From: Brachybacterium sp. SGAir0954
Lineage (GTDB): Bacteria > Actinomycetota > Actinomycetes > Actinomycetales > Dermabacteraceae
NCBI RefSeq assembly: GCF_005490785.1
Contig: NZ_CP027295.1
Location: 3,286,001 to 3,350,000, forward strand
Direction: 5' to 3'
Length of the DNA stretch: 64,000 bases
Both the position numbers and the translations under genes were made by a program. Positions 25,820 to 35,564 of this stretch are shown piece after piece. The notes below the pieces were generated by a model. It saw only the letters and a program-made list of their open reading frames with translations, did no database searches and had not been told where the DNA came from. Numbering within the stretch: the first letter of the stretch is position 1; every line of letters starts with the position of its first letter.

Positions 25820-27513
25820 GCATTCTCGAGGGAACGCAGGGCAGCACCGACGGAACGGCCCGGGAGCCCGCGCCGCCCGTCCCGCTGCTGCAGGTGAGCG
25901 GTCTGAGCGTCGCCTACGGGGACACCGACGTCGTGCACGACGTCTCGTTCTCCGTGGCCGAGGGCTCGGCGCTCGCGCTGATCGGCGAGTCGGGCTCAGG
26001 CAAGTCAACGATCGCGCGGGCCGTGCTACGGCTGCTCGGCGCGCGCCGCGCCCGCGTCGACGGCTCGATCGCCGTGCAGGGCCGTGAGCTCACGGGGCTG
26101 CGCGAGGCGGAGTTCCTGCCGCTGCGCGGCCGCGTGCTGGGCTTCGTCCCGCAGGATCCGGGCTCCTCGCTGAACCCGGTGCGCTCGATCGGCGCGCAGG
26201 CCCTCGAGGCGGCGGCGCTCGTGCCCGGAGCGCGTCGCCGCGCGGACCGCGAGGCGCTCGTGCGCGGCGCGCTCGAGCGGGTGGGGCTGCCGGACCCGCA
26301 GCGGATCATCGACTCCTTCCCCCATCAGCTCTCCGGCGGGCAGCTGCAGCGGGTGCTCATCGCGCTCGCGATCCTGCCCGGGCCGCGGCTGCTCGTGGCC
26401 GACGAACCGACCTCCGCCCTCGACGTCACCGTGCAGAAGCAGATCCTCGACCTGCTCGACGACCTGCGCCGCGAGCTCCGGATCGGGGTCCTGCTGATCA
26501 CGCACGACCTCGCGATCGCGGCCGCCCGGGCGGAGGAGGTCGTCGTGCTGCAGGACGGCTCCGTCCAGGAGGCGGGGCCGACGGCGCAGGTGTTCACCGC
26601 GCCCCGCTCGACGTACACGCGGGCCCTGCAGGCGGACGTCCCCGGCCTGAACCCGGACCGCTTCGCGGGGCTGCGCGCGGAGCGGGACGAACGGCACCCG
26701 CTCACGGGCGACGCCTTCCCCACCGATGCGCCGCAGGTGCAGGTCTCCGACGTCTCCCGCACCTTCCGCAGCCGTGACCGCGAGGTGCGGGCGCTGGACG
26801 GCGTCTCCTTCGCGATCCCCCGCGGCCGCACCCACGCCCTCGTGGGCGAGTCCGGCTCGGGGAAGTCCACGGCGGCCCGCGCCCTGCTGGGCCTCGAGAC
26901 CGTGGACGCGGGGAGCCTCACCGTGCGCGGTCGCGCGGTCGATCCGACGGACCGTCGGGCGCTGCGCGAGGTGCGCCGTCACCTGCAGATCGTCCACCAG
27001 AACCCCTTCACCTCCCTGGACCCGCGCTTCACCGTGGAGCGGATCGTCCGCGAGCCGCTGGACCTGTACCGCGTGGGCGACCGCGCCGAGCGGGAGGAGC
27101 GCGCCGCCTGGGCGCTCGAGGCGGTGCGCCTGCCCGAGGCGCTGCGCTCCCGGCGACCGGGCACACTCTCCGGCGGGCAGCGCCAGCGCGTCGCGATCGC
27201 CCGGGCCCTCGCCCTGCGGCCGGACGTCCTCGTGCTCGACGAGCCGACGAGCGCCCTCGACGTGACCGTGCAGGCGGGGATCCTCGAGGTGCTCCTCACC
27301 CTGCAGCGGGACCTGGGCCTGACCTACCTGTTCATCTCCCACGACCTCGGCGTGGTGCGCCAGTTCGCGGACACCCTCACGGTGCTGCGCCGCGGCGAGG
27401 TCGTCGAGGCGGGTACCGTCGACCGGGTGCTCTCGGATCCGCGCGAGGAGTACACGCGCCAGCTCATCAACTCGATCCCCGCCCGCCGGGACACGACGGA
27501 GGTGCCCGCATGA
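25816..27513 (+). CDS. Double ABC ATPase (DppD-DppF fusion)
   Basis: 565 aa with two complete nucleotide-binding domains. Domain 1 (about 20-265) has GESGSGKST, LSGGQLQR, LLVADEP and TSALDV. Domain 2 (about 300-560) has GESGSGKST, LSGGQRQR, LVLDEP and TSALDV. Each carries the oligopeptide-transport C-terminal extension (TRALQADVPG, TRQLINSIPA). One polypeptide thus supplies both motor subunits. The start overlaps the permease stop and its stop overlaps the GNAT start. Confidence 0.93.
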   Translation: MSILEGTQGSTDGTAREPAPPVPLLQVSGLSVAYGDTDVVHDVSFSVAEGSALALIGESGSGKSTIARAVLRLLGARRARVDGSIAVQGRELTGLREAEFLPLRGRVLGFVPQDPGSSLNPVRSIGAQALEAAALVPGARRRADREALVRGALERVGLPDPQRIIDSFPHQLSGGQLQRVLIALAILPGPRLLVADEPTSALDVTVQKQILDLLDDLRRELRIGVLLITHDLAIAAARAEEVVVLQDGSVQEAGPTAQVFTAPRSTYTRALQADVPGLNPDRFAGLRAERDERHPLTGDAFPTDAPQVQVSDVSRTFRSRDREVRALDGVSFAIPRGRTHALVGESGSGKSTAARALLGLETVDAGSLTVRGRAVDPTDRRALREVRRHLQIVHQNPFTSLDPRFTVERIVREPLDLYRVGDRAEREERAAWALEAVRLPEALRSRRPGTLSGGQRQRVAIARALALRPDVLVLDEPTSALDVTVQAGILEVLLTLQRDLGLTYLFISHDLGVVRQFADTLTVLRRGEVVEAGTVDRVLSDPREEYTRQLINSIPARRDTTEVPA

Positions 27514-28016
27514 CCGCCACCGATCAGGGACGGACGCTCCTGCGGGACGGCCGCACCCTGACCTGGGAGCGCACCAGCTGGGACGATCCGCGCGGCGAGG
27601 CCCTGCGCACCGCGATGGACGCGGAGATCGGCCCCCGGTACGCGACCCTGCGCGGGGACAGCCCCCGCCCGGCGCCGCCCACCACGGAGGACGTCGCCTT
27701 CCTGCTGCTCGCCCTCGTGGACGGCGAGGTCGCCGCGACGGGCACCCTGCGCCGGCTCCCGGACCGCTGGGAGGTCAAGCGCCTGTTCATCGACGCCGGG
27801 CACCGCCGTCTGGGCCTCGCGAGCGCCGTCCTCGAGCAGCTCGAGGAGGGCGCCCGCGAGCAGGGCGCCACGGAGCTGTTCCTGCAGACCGGGAACCGCC
27901 AGCCCGAGGCGATCGCGCTCTACGAGCGGCAGGGCTGGGAGCGCGTCCCCGTGTTCGCTCCCTACGATCCGGCCGACGGGATCAGCGTCTGCTTCCGGAA
28001 GCCGCTCCCCGCCTGA
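27510..28016 (+). CDS. GNAT-family N-acetyltransferase in the transport operon
   Basis: 168 aa, a single GNAT domain with the acetyl-CoA loop DAGHRRLGLASAVLEQLEE and the C-terminal EAIALYERQGWERVPVF. It closes the seven-gene operon with a 4-bp overlap to the ATPase. It may acetylate the imported compound or the amino acid made by the aminotransferase, which would be detoxification or salvage; that is inference. Its end overlaps the convergent nucleotidyltransferase-like gene by 35 bp. Confidence 0.88.
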   Translation: MTATDQGRTLLRDGRTLTWERTSWDDPRGEALRTAMDAEIGPRYATLRGDSPRPAPPTTEDVAFLLLALVDGEVAATGTLRRLPDRWEVKRLFIDAGHRRLGLASAVLEQLEEGAREQGATELFLQTGNRQPEAIALYERQGWERVPVFAPYDPADGISVCFRKPLPA

Positions 28017-28335
28017 GGACCGCCTCGAGGGGGGCAGGATCTGCGGCGTAGACCGGCTCGATCTCGGCGCGCGGGCGCCCGTACAGGGTGTAGGCGTCCA
28101 GGGCCGTGCGCGCTCCGAGCGGCCCGGCGAGCACGGCCTGCGCCTCGGCGGCGCGGGAGTCGTGCTCGGTCGCGGTGCGATGGTGCGCGGCGAAGGGCTC
28201 CCGCGCGGTGACGGCCACGTCGAGGTCGCTCCACCCGTCGAGCAGCTCCGGCGCGGTCACCGAGCCGTAGGGGACGACGTCACCGGGGACGCGCTCGGCG
28301 AGGCGTGCGAGCAGGTCCGGCTGCCAGGAGGTCAT
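27982..28335 (-). CDS. Small nucleotidyltransferase-like protein
   Basis: 117 aa. The N-terminal half has PYGSVTAPELLDGWSDLDVAV, which resembles the GS...DxD active-site pattern of the nucleotidyltransferase superfamily. It lacks the C-terminal half found in aminoglycoside adenylyltransferases and similar enzymes, so it may be a truncated copy or a minimal MNT-like protein. No partner HEPN gene is next to it. The ATG at 28335 has GGAGGTC-like bases close by on the other strand only, so start confidence is low. The last 35 bp overlap the convergent GNAT gene. Confidence 0.5.
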   Translation of the reverse strand: MTSWQPDLLARLAERVPGDVVPYGSVTAPELLDGWSDLDVAVTAREPFAAHHRTATEHDSRAAEAQAVLAGPLGARTALDAYTLYGRPRAEIEPVYAADPAPLEAVLRRGAASGSRR

Positions 28336-28403
28336 GCGCCGAGGCTATGCCCCCTCACCGCTCCCCTGCCCTGGGGGGGTCGGACTCCGGCCGGTCGCGC
28401 GGG

Positions 28404-28580
28404 TCAGAGTCCTCGTTCGCGTGGAAGTTCGCTCCTGCGCGCGGGAATCTCCAGGTGCAGGTCCTCGGTGTCCCGTGACCAGAGCCGGTCTCCCAGGACC
28501 TCACCGGGCGCCCGCTCGGCACGGTGCTTGGCGGCCTCGGGATCGTGGGAGGGATCGTCACCGGTGATGCGTGTCGGCAC
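28404..28580 (-). CDS. Small hypothetical hydrophilic protein
   Basis: 58 aa, highly charged, with no TM segment (begins VPTRITGDDPSHDPEAAKH, ends ELPRERGL). The GTG start at 28580 is favoured by GGAGGAGG about 6 nt upstream and a TATGGT box at 28611-28616 on the minus strand. An ATG at 28595 would extend it by five residues through the ribosome site. No family recognised. Confidence 0.5.
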   Translation of the reverse strand: MPTRITGDDPSHDPEAAKHRAERAPGEVLGDRLWSRDTEDLHLEIPARRSELPRERGL

Positions 28581-28657
28581 CTGCACCTCCTCCATCGGCT
28601 GATCCCGAGCACCATAGCCACGCCGGGTACGGTCCGTCGACGGGTGCGGCCCGGCGC

Positions 28658-29626
28658 TCAGCCCAGCAGCTCCGCGACCGCGGCGTCGGAGGCGGCGAGC
28701 GCGCCCCGGTCGAAGGTCGATCCGGAGGCGAGGACCTCGTCGGCCCCGGTCGCCTCGACCAGGCGCTCGACCCGCGGGCGCAGGGTCGCGGCGGATCCCG
28801 CCCAGGCGGTCGCGAGGCCCTGCTCGACCCGGGAGGCCTCGCGAGCGGTGAGGTCGCGGGCGCGGATCGTCGCCGGGTCCTCGAGCGGCGGGAACTCACC
28901 CGTCACGCGGGAGGCGACCATCGCCCAGATCTCCGGGAGGGCGAGCTCGCGGGCCTCGGCGTCGGTGCTCGCGACGAGCAGGTCCATCGAGAGCATGACG
29001 TGGGGACGGCTCCCCCGATGGGGGCGGAAGCCGCGGCGGTAGGCGCCGACCTGCGCGCCGAGGTCCTCGCTGTGGAGGATCGGCCCGCCGATGACGACGC
29101 CGAGGCCGAGCTGCGCCGCCGTCGTGAGGCCCGCTCCGGTCGCGAGCAGGTGCAGCGGCGGCGGCGTGGCGGCGGCCGGGCGGGCGGTGATCGGGCCGTC
29201 CCCGGCGAGGAGGTCCCGCACCTGCTCGACCTCGCGGGCGAACTCCTCGGGGCTCGCGGCGTCACGGCCCAGCGCCTCCCGCACCGGGGCGGTGAAGCCG
29301 AGCGAGCGCCCCAGCCCCAGGTCCACGCGGCCCGGGGTGAGCGCCTCGAGCAGCAGGAACTGCTCGGCGACCACGAGCGGGCGGTGGTTGGGGAGCATGA
29401 CGCCGCCGGAGCCCAGGCGGATCCTCGAGGTGCGCTGGCCGATCGCGGCGAGCAGCACCGCCGGGGCGGGGCTCGCGATGCCCGGCACGGCATGGTGCTC
29501 GGCGACCCAGAAGCGGCGGTAGCCGAGCGCCTCCGCGGCCACGGCCCGCTCGATGCTGTGCCCGGGCGCCGCCTGCTCGGGCAGGTCGGAGCGCGTGCGG
29601 GTGCGATCGAGGAGGGACAGTTCCAC
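28658..29626 (-). CDS. Luciferase-like FMN-dependent monooxygenase (MsnO8-like)
   Basis: 322 aa bacterial-luciferase-like TIM barrel. Family landmarks are YRRFWVAEHHAVPGIAS, GSGGVMLPNHRPLVVAEQF and RVDLGLGRSLGF. It would use FMNH2 and O2 to oxidise an organic substrate that is not identifiable here. The GTG start at 29626 is chosen because homology begins at VELSLLD; no better start lies upstream. A divergent paralogue starts 118 bp away. Both flank the TIGR04028-like transporter operon, whose relatives elsewhere carry such enzymes. Confidence 0.85.
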   Translation of the reverse strand: MELSLLDRTRTRSDLPEQAAPGHSIERAVAAEALGYRRFWVAEHHAVPGIASPAPAVLLAAIGQRTSRIRLGSGGVMLPNHRPLVVAEQFLLLEALTPGRVDLGLGRSLGFTAPVREALGRDAASPEEFAREVEQVRDLLAGDGPITARPAAATPPPLHLLATGAGLTTAAQLGLGVVIGGPILHSEDLGAQVGAYRRGFRPHRGSRPHVMLSMDLLVASTDAEARELALPEIWAMVASRVTGEFPPLEDPATIRARDLTAREASRVEQGLATAWAGSAATLRPRVERLVEATGADEVLASGSTFDRGALAASDAAVAELLG

Positions 29627-29731
29627 GGCATCCGCAACGCCGCGACCCCCGCGTCTCTTCCCGTTCCGGGGCCTCCGGGCGGGTGATCCATCCCCCTCCT
29701 CCGGGCCCCGCCACGGCGCCCGTGACGTGGC

Positions 29732-29737
29732 TAGGCT
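29732..29737 (+). promoter_or_regulatory. Leaderless -10 box of the second monooxygenase gene
   Basis: TAGGCT lies 6 nt before ATG 29744, so the transcript probably begins at the start codon. Confidence 0.5.
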
Positions 29738-29743
29738 CGCGCC

Positions 29744-30751
29744 ATGAGCACGCCCCACGTCCCCCTGTCGATCCTCGATCTGGTCCCCCTCAGCGAGGGG
29801 CAGGACGCCCGGGAGGGGATCGCCGTCTCGATGCGCGCCGCGCAGGCCGCGGACCGCTCCGGCTACTCCCGCTACTGGTACGCCGAGCACCACAACACGG
29901 AGTCCCTCGCCTCGAGCGCCACGAGCCTGCTGATCGACCGCGCCGCCTCCCTCACCGAGCGGATCCGGGTGGGCTCCGGCGGGATCATGCTCCCCAACCA
30001 CTCCCCGCTCGCCGTCATCGAGCAGTTCGGCACGCTCGTCCAGTTCCACGGCGACCGGATCGACCTGGGCCTGGGCCGCGCGCCCGGCACCGACCAGTAC
30101 ACGGCGCAGCTGCTGGCCCGCACCTCCGCGGAGCCCGGCGCCTTCGTCGCCGCCGTCGAGCAGATGCGCGACTGGTCCCAGGCCGAGCCGAGCGGCCGCC
30201 TGCCGATCCGCGCCGGCGTCGCCGAGGGCACCGACGTGCCCATGTGGATCCTCGGCTCCACGACCAACGGGGCCCGGCTCGCCGCACAGCTGGGGATGCC
30301 CTTCTCCGTCGCCTCGCACTTCGCGCCCTTCCAGTACCTCGACGCGCTGCGCGTGTACCGCGAGAGCTTCAGCGCCACCCAGAGCGAGGCCGCGCAGATC
30401 GACGCGCCGCGCACGATGGTCGGCGTCAACGTCGTCATCGCGCCGACGGACGCGGAGGCGCAGCACCTGTTCACCACGAACGTGCAGCAGTTCCTCGGCA
30501 TCGTCACCGGGCAGCGGATGAAGACGCAGCCGCCGCGGGACCTCGAGGGCGCCTACCCCGACCACCTCATGCAGCAGGTCGAGCAGACCCTCTCGATCCG
30601 CGCCGTCGGCTCCCCGTCGAGCGTCGTCTCCCAGCTCGAGGCGATCGTCGACGCCACCGAGGCGGACGAGCTCATCGTCACCGCGAACTATTTCGACCCC
30701 GAGCACCGGATCCGCGGCATCGAGCTGCTCGCCGAGGCCTGGGGGCTCTGA
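29744..30751 (+). CDS. Luciferase-like FMN-dependent monooxygenase
   Basis: 335 aa, with the same fold as its divergent neighbour. It has PLSILDLVPLSEGQ, YWYAEHHNTESLASS, GSGGIMLPNHSPLAVIEQF and RIDLGLGRAPGTD, as in MsnO8/YhbW-type LLM oxidoreductases, and closes with GIELLAEAWGL. FMNH2-dependent oxygenation is the expected chemistry and the substrate is unknown. ATG 29744 is supported by the TAGGCT box 6 nt upstream. It is transcribed away from the first monooxygenase and followed by a hairpin at 30804-30831. Confidence 0.9.
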   Translation: MSTPHVPLSILDLVPLSEGQDAREGIAVSMRAAQAADRSGYSRYWYAEHHNTESLASSATSLLIDRAASLTERIRVGSGGIMLPNHSPLAVIEQFGTLVQFHGDRIDLGLGRAPGTDQYTAQLLARTSAEPGAFVAAVEQMRDWSQAEPSGRLPIRAGVAEGTDVPMWILGSTTNGARLAAQLGMPFSVASHFAPFQYLDALRVYRESFSATQSEAAQIDAPRTMVGVNVVIAPTDAEAQHLFTTNVQQFLGIVTGQRMKTQPPRDLEGAYPDHLMQQVEQTLSIRAVGSPSSVVSQLEAIVDATEADELIVTANYFDPEHRIRGIELLAEAWGL

Positions 30752-30803
30752 GCCCGCACCCTCTCGGCACCTGCCGTCCGTGACGGCGGATGACGCCGGA
30801 TGA

Positions 30804-30831
30804 CGGCGCCCCGGTCCCGGCCGGGGCGCCG
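30804..30831. terminator. Hairpin between monooxygenase and SAM adenosyltransferase genes
   Basis: Perfect 11-bp arms CGGCGCCCCGG/CCGGGGCGCCG around a 6-nt loop, without a U-tract. Three near-copies of GATGACGSCG precede it (30780-30808). Confidence 0.6.
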
Positions 30832-30835
30832 CGCG

Positions 30836-30841
30836 CATAAT
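30836..30841 (+). promoter_or_regulatory. Leaderless -10 box of the SAM adenosyltransferase gene
   Basis: CATAAT ends 6 nt before ATG 30848. Confidence 0.5.
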
Positions 30842-30847
30842 CGCTCC

Positions 30848-31579
30848 ATGAGCGCACTCGTCCTGCAGTCCGACTTCGGGCTCGACGACGGCGCGGTGAG
30901 CGCCATGTACGGCGTCGCCGTGGGCGTCGATCCGGGCCTGAGGATCCACGACGTCACCCACAACATCCCGCCGTACGACATCTGGGAGGGCTCCTACCGC
31001 CTCGCCCAGGTGCTCTCCTACTGGCCCGAGGGGACGGTGTTCGTCTCCGTCGTGGACCCGGGCGTCGGCTCCGACCGCCTCTCCGTCGTCGCCCGCACGG
31101 CGACCGGCCACCTCGTGGTCACCCCGGACAACGGCACCCTCACCCATCTCGACGCGATCTTCGGGATCACGGAGCTGCGGGAGATCGACGAGACCCGCCA
31201 CCGTCGGCCCGGATCCGAGGAGTCCTACACCTTCCACGGGCGGGACATCTACGCCTTCACCGGCGCCCGGCTCGCCGCCGGGATCGCCGCCTTCGAGGAC
31301 GTGGGCCCCGCCCTGGACCCCGCGGCCCTCGTGCGGCTGCCGATCACGGAGCCGGAGCTCGCGGACGGCCGCGTCACCGGCACGATCGACACGCTCGACG
31401 TGCGCTACGGGTCCCTGTGGACCTCGATCCCCCGCACCCTGTTCGCGCAGCTCGGCGTCGGCCCCGACGACCGGGTCACCGTGCGCGTGCGCCACCACGA
31501 CACCGTGGTCCACGCCGCGGGCGTCCGAGTCCCAGGTGCAGCGTCGGCACTGCGGGCTCCACTCCCCCCGTGCGCATGA
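30848..31579 (+). CDS. SAM hydroxide adenosyltransferase family protein, C-terminus replaced
   Basis: 243 aa as read. It has the SAM-hydrolase/fluorinase-like fold: LQSDFGLDDGAVSAMYGVA, VDPGVGSDR, TPDNGTLTHL and FHGRDIYAF. Family members split SAM with water to adenosine and methionine. The C-terminal domain starts normally (DTLDVRYGSLWTSIP, FAQLGVGPDDRVTV, VRHHDTVVHAAG). After about residue 222 the family pattern stops and about 20 unrelated residues (RVPGAASALRAPLPP) run to the stop. These come from the antisense of an SRPBCC gene fragment. The missing last 30 or so residues include part of the trimer and active-site shell, so the protein may be inactive. Confidence 0.8.
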   Translation: MSALVLQSDFGLDDGAVSAMYGVAVGVDPGLRIHDVTHNIPPYDIWEGSYRLAQVLSYWPEGTVFVSVVDPGVGSDRLSVVARTATGHLVVTPDNGTLTHLDAIFGITELREIDETRHRRPGSEESYTFHGRDIYAFTGARLAAGIAAFEDVGPALDPAALVRLPITEPELADGRVTGTIDTLDVRYGSLWTSIPRTLFAQLGVGPDDRVTVRVRHHDTVVHAAGVRVPGAASALRAPLPPCA

Positions 31580-31652
31580 CGTCGCTGACCGCGGCGTACA
31601 CCTCCGCCGGCGGGACGGGGACGACGAGGGGCTCCTGGATCTCGTCGGTCAT
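31510..31652 (-). pseudogene. SRPBCC-family gene fragment, frameshifted and truncated
   Basis: On the minus strand ATG 31652 begins MTDEIQEPLVVPVPPAEVYA then AVSDVMRTG, the start of an SRPBCC/polyketide-cyclase-like protein. At a run of six C (31564-31569) the frame is lost. Dropping one base restores GEWSPQCRRCTWDSDARG, the usual continuation in this family. About residue 47 the gene stops abruptly and the DNA continues as the antisense of the SAM adenosyltransferase. A CAGAAT box 6 nt before the ATG suggests the gene once had a leaderless promoter. Confidence 0.7.
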
Positions 31653-31708
31653 CGGGCCATTCTGCCTGCGACCGGACCGCGCTCCTGCCCGGCACCGGCC
31701 CGGCGACG

Positions 31709-31750
31709 ACAGCGGGCCCCGACCCTCCGGAGAGGATCGGGGCCCGCTGT
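31709..31750 (-). terminator. groEL terminator hairpin
   Basis: Perfect 14-bp arms (ACAGCGGGCCCCGA/TCGGGGCCCGCTGT) with an inner CCTC/GAGG stem, 42 bp beyond the groEL stop on the minus strand. It is symmetric, so it could act in both directions. Confidence 0.75.
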
Positions 31751-31791
31751 GCGCTCGGGTCGAGCGGCAGGTGATCAGCCGTGGGGCTGGA

Positions 31792-33525
<1,734 letters not shown>

Positions 33526-33594
33526 TCACGGGATCGGAATGTTCAGGGCCCGGCACGCGGAGAGCTGTCACTCCCGTGCACCGAGTGCCAGATC

Positions 33595-33625
33595 ATCATA
33601 AGCACTCTCCCCCTGAGAGTGCTAA
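33595..33625 (-). promoter_or_regulatory. CIRCE operator and promoter of groEL
   Basis: TAAGCACTC (33599-33607), a 9-bp spacer and GAGTGCTAA (33617-33625) match the CIRCE consensus in 17 of 18 positions. On the minus strand TATGAT (33595-33600) could be the -10, with a TTAGCA -35-like box inside the distal arm. Transcription would start near 33588 and give a leader of about 160 nt. Nothing else was seen in that leader. Confidence 0.9.
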
Positions 33626-33669
33626 CCCCGTTCGCCTCGAGCACATCGCGGCTCCCGGTCTGATGCAGA

Positions 33670-33721
33670 ACGGGCCGCCCTGCGCCCCGGACGTGCAGTC
33701 CGGTCGGCGTGGGCGGCCCGT
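33670..33721 (-). terminator. Terminator of the LytR_C protein gene
   Basis: ACGGGCCGCCC (33670-33680) pairs with GGGCGGCCCGT (33711-33721), with an inner CCGGAC/GTCCGG stem (33687-33703). It lies 22 bp past the stop at 33743. Confidence 0.65.
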
Positions 33722-33742
33722 CCTCGGGGCTCTGCCGGGCGC

Positions 33743-34330
33743 TCAGCCCTCGCCGTCGCCCGAGCCGAAGTCGTCGGCCGGTTCCTCGATCGCCACGAAG
33801 GTGATGCTCGCGTCGTACTCGTCGCTCTGGCGGGCCTCGCCGGCGCCCACCGAGTCCGCGAGGGCCTGGGCGCTCGCGGCGTCCGCCTCGTCGCGGTAGA
33901 AGACCACGGCCTCCTGCTGGCGGTTGTCCGCGGTGCCGACGTCGACCTTCTCCCAGCCGTCGTCCTCGAGGGCGCTCTGCCAGGTCCCGGCCAGGCCGTT
34001 GATGCCGCCGGCGTTGACGACGAGGACGGGGGTGGACTTGTCGGCCTCCGCGGCCGGGGCCTCCGAGGCGCCGCCGCCGTCGCTCTGCGCGGCCTCCGAG
34101 GAGGCGGCCGGGGTCGTGGGATCCGCGGAGCGCTCGTCCCCGCCGCGACCGAGGTTCCCGATTACGAACAGCAGCACGACCAGGGTCACGAACGCGGCCG
34201 CGATGATGACGATGTAGACCAGGTTCTGGCGCCAGAACGGCTCCTCGGCGCGGTGGGCGCCGTGGAACGAGGAGGCGTCCGCCTCGTCGTCGAACCGGTC
34301 GGGCGGGTAGGGGTACTGGGAATCTGCCAC
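33743..34330 (-). CDS. LytR C-terminal domain protein, single-pass membrane
   Basis: 195 aa: cytoplasmic N-terminus (1-37, Tyr/Pro-rich), TM at about 38-62 (LVYIVIIAAAFVTLVVLLFV), a Ser/Ala/Glu-rich linker, then a LytR_C domain (about 98-185). The domain has VLVVNAGGINGLAGTW, DGWEKVDVGTADN and AVVFYRDEADAASAQALA. It probably sits at the cell envelope; related domains occur on wall-polymer ligases, but the catalytic LCP part is absent. The GTG start at 34330 is 6 nt after TTCAAT, a leaderless arrangement. Confidence 0.85.
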   Translation of the reverse strand: MADSQYPYPPDRFDDEADASSFHGAHRAEEPFWRQNLVYIVIIAAAFVTLVVLLFVIGNLGRGGDERSADPTTPAASSEAAQSDGGGASEAPAAEADKSTPVLVVNAGGINGLAGTWQSALEDDGWEKVDVGTADNRQQEAVVFYRDEADAASAQALADSVGAGEARQSDEYDASITFVAIEEPADDFGSGDGEG

Positions 34331-34401
34331 GGGCCCATTGAACCAGCTCGGCCGGGGAGGTCGCGGGAGCACACGCTCCGCGTCCCGACGGATGCGGCGG
34401 C

Positions 34402-34689
34402 TCAGGCCACCTGGCCCGGATCCTGCGAAGCGGCGGAGGACGGGTCCGCGGAGACGCGCCGACCGCGCAGCCGGTGCACGAGCGCGGGTGCCGTGCGGAG
34501 CGCGTCCGGGGAGTCCAGCAGCGCGTTCAGACGCACGTAGTAGGCGATGCGGGAGATGCCGATCTCCTCGCGGATCGCCCGCTCCTTCGCCCCCACGTAG
34601 CGGAAGGTGCGCGATTCGAGCTCGAGGATCCGGCGGTCGCTCTCGGAGAGGGCGGACGCGGACGGATCGGAGGGGAGCTCGGCGGGCAT
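34402..34689 (-). CDS. DUF3263 family protein
   Basis: 95 aa. The DUF3263 core [20 protein letters not shown], then [20 protein letters not shown], looks like an HTH (sigma-70 region 4-like helix pair). The C-terminus ends in the [17 protein letters not shown] pattern common to the family. The function is unknown; a DNA-binding or regulatory role is inference. ATG 34689 has TAGGGT 6 nt upstream (34696-34701, minus strand), a leaderless promoter. It is divergent from the uracil-DNA glycosylase. Confidence 0.85.
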   Translation of the reverse strand: MPAELPSDPSASALSESDRRILELESRTFRYVGAKERAIREEIGISRIAYYVRLNALLDSPDALRTAPALVHRLRGRRVSADPSSAASQDPGQVA

Positions 34690-34695
34690 GGATCG

Positions 34696-34701
34696 ACCCT
34701 A
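34696..34701 (-). promoter_or_regulatory. Leaderless -10 box of the DUF3263 gene
   Basis: TAGGGT on the minus strand, 6 nt before ATG 34689. Confidence 0.5.
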
Positions 34702-34777
34702 CGGCGGCGCGCGGGGCGGGCGTCGGCGGCGCGCCGCCCGCCGCGCGGGGACCTGTCGCCCCTGCCACACTGGAACC

Positions 34778-35467
34778 ATGCCGAGCACTCCGCGACCCCT
34801 CTCGCAGACCCTCGCCGAGGACTGGGCCCGCGCCCTCGCCCCCGTGGAGGAGCGCATCCACGGGATCGGCGGCTTCCTCCGCGAGGAGGTCGCCGCGGGA
34901 CACGGCTACCTGCCCGCCGGCGAGGACGTGCTGCGCGCCTTCACCACCCCGCTCGCGGACGTGCGCGTGCTGATCGTCGGCCAGGACCCCTACCCCACCC
35001 CGGGCCACCCGATCGGCCTCTCCTTCGCGGTCGAGCGGCACGTGCGCCCGCTCCCCCGCTCGCTCGTGAACATCTACAAGGAGCTCGCGGCCGATCTCGG
35101 GATCCCGCCCGCCTCCCACGGGGATCTCACCGCCTGGCAGGAGCAGGGCGTGATGCTGCTGAACCGAGTGCTCACCGTGCGGCCCGGGGCACCGGCCTCG
35201 CACCGCCGCCGCGGCTGGGAGGAGGTCACCGAGCTCGCGATCCGCTCCCTCGTGGAGCGCGGCGGTCCGCTCGTCGCCGTGCTCTGGGGCCGCGACGCGC
35301 AGTCCCTCGTGCCGATGCTGGGAGACGTGCCGCACGTGGCCTCGCCGCACCCGAGCCCGCTCTCCGCCTCCCGTGGCTTCTTCGGGTCCCGACCGTTCTC
35401 GCAGGTGAACGCCCTTCTCGAGCAGCAGGGCGCCGCGCCGGTGGACTGGCGCATCGAGCGCGACTGA
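34778..35467 (+). CDS. ung: Uracil-DNA glycosylase, family 1
   Basis: 229 aa base-excision repair enzyme that removes uracil from DNA. Motif A is [17 protein letters not shown] with the catalytic Asp, and motif B is [13 protein letters not shown] with the catalytic His. The uracil pocket is [13 protein letters not shown], where family 1 usually has LLLNxxLTV. ATG 34778 is favoured by CACACT 6 nt upstream; the longer frame is antisense to DUF3263. Monocistronic. Confidence 0.95.
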   Translation: MPSTPRPLSQTLAEDWARALAPVEERIHGIGGFLREEVAAGHGYLPAGEDVLRAFTTPLADVRVLIVGQDPYPTPGHPIGLSFAVERHVRPLPRSLVNIYKELAADLGIPPASHGDLTAWQEQGVMLLNRVLTVRPGAPASHRRRGWEEVTELAIRSLVERGGPLVAVLWGRDAQSLVPMLGDVPHVASPHPSPLSASRGFFGSRPFSQVNALLEQQGAAPVDWRIERD

Positions 35468-35564
35468 GGCCCGCCCGGGCCACTGCCCGCCGACTGTCCA
35501 CAACGCGCGCGGGCACGGGGCGCTCGCGGTCTAGCGTGGGGCGGGGCCGACGGAGGAGGGGACC

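Noticed and set aside
28658-31513. 951-codon minus-strand frame joining the first monooxygenase to the region beyond the second
   Set aside because: Only 28658-29626 has protein-family signal. The rest is antisense to the second monooxygenase and the SAM adenosyltransferase and happens to stay open.
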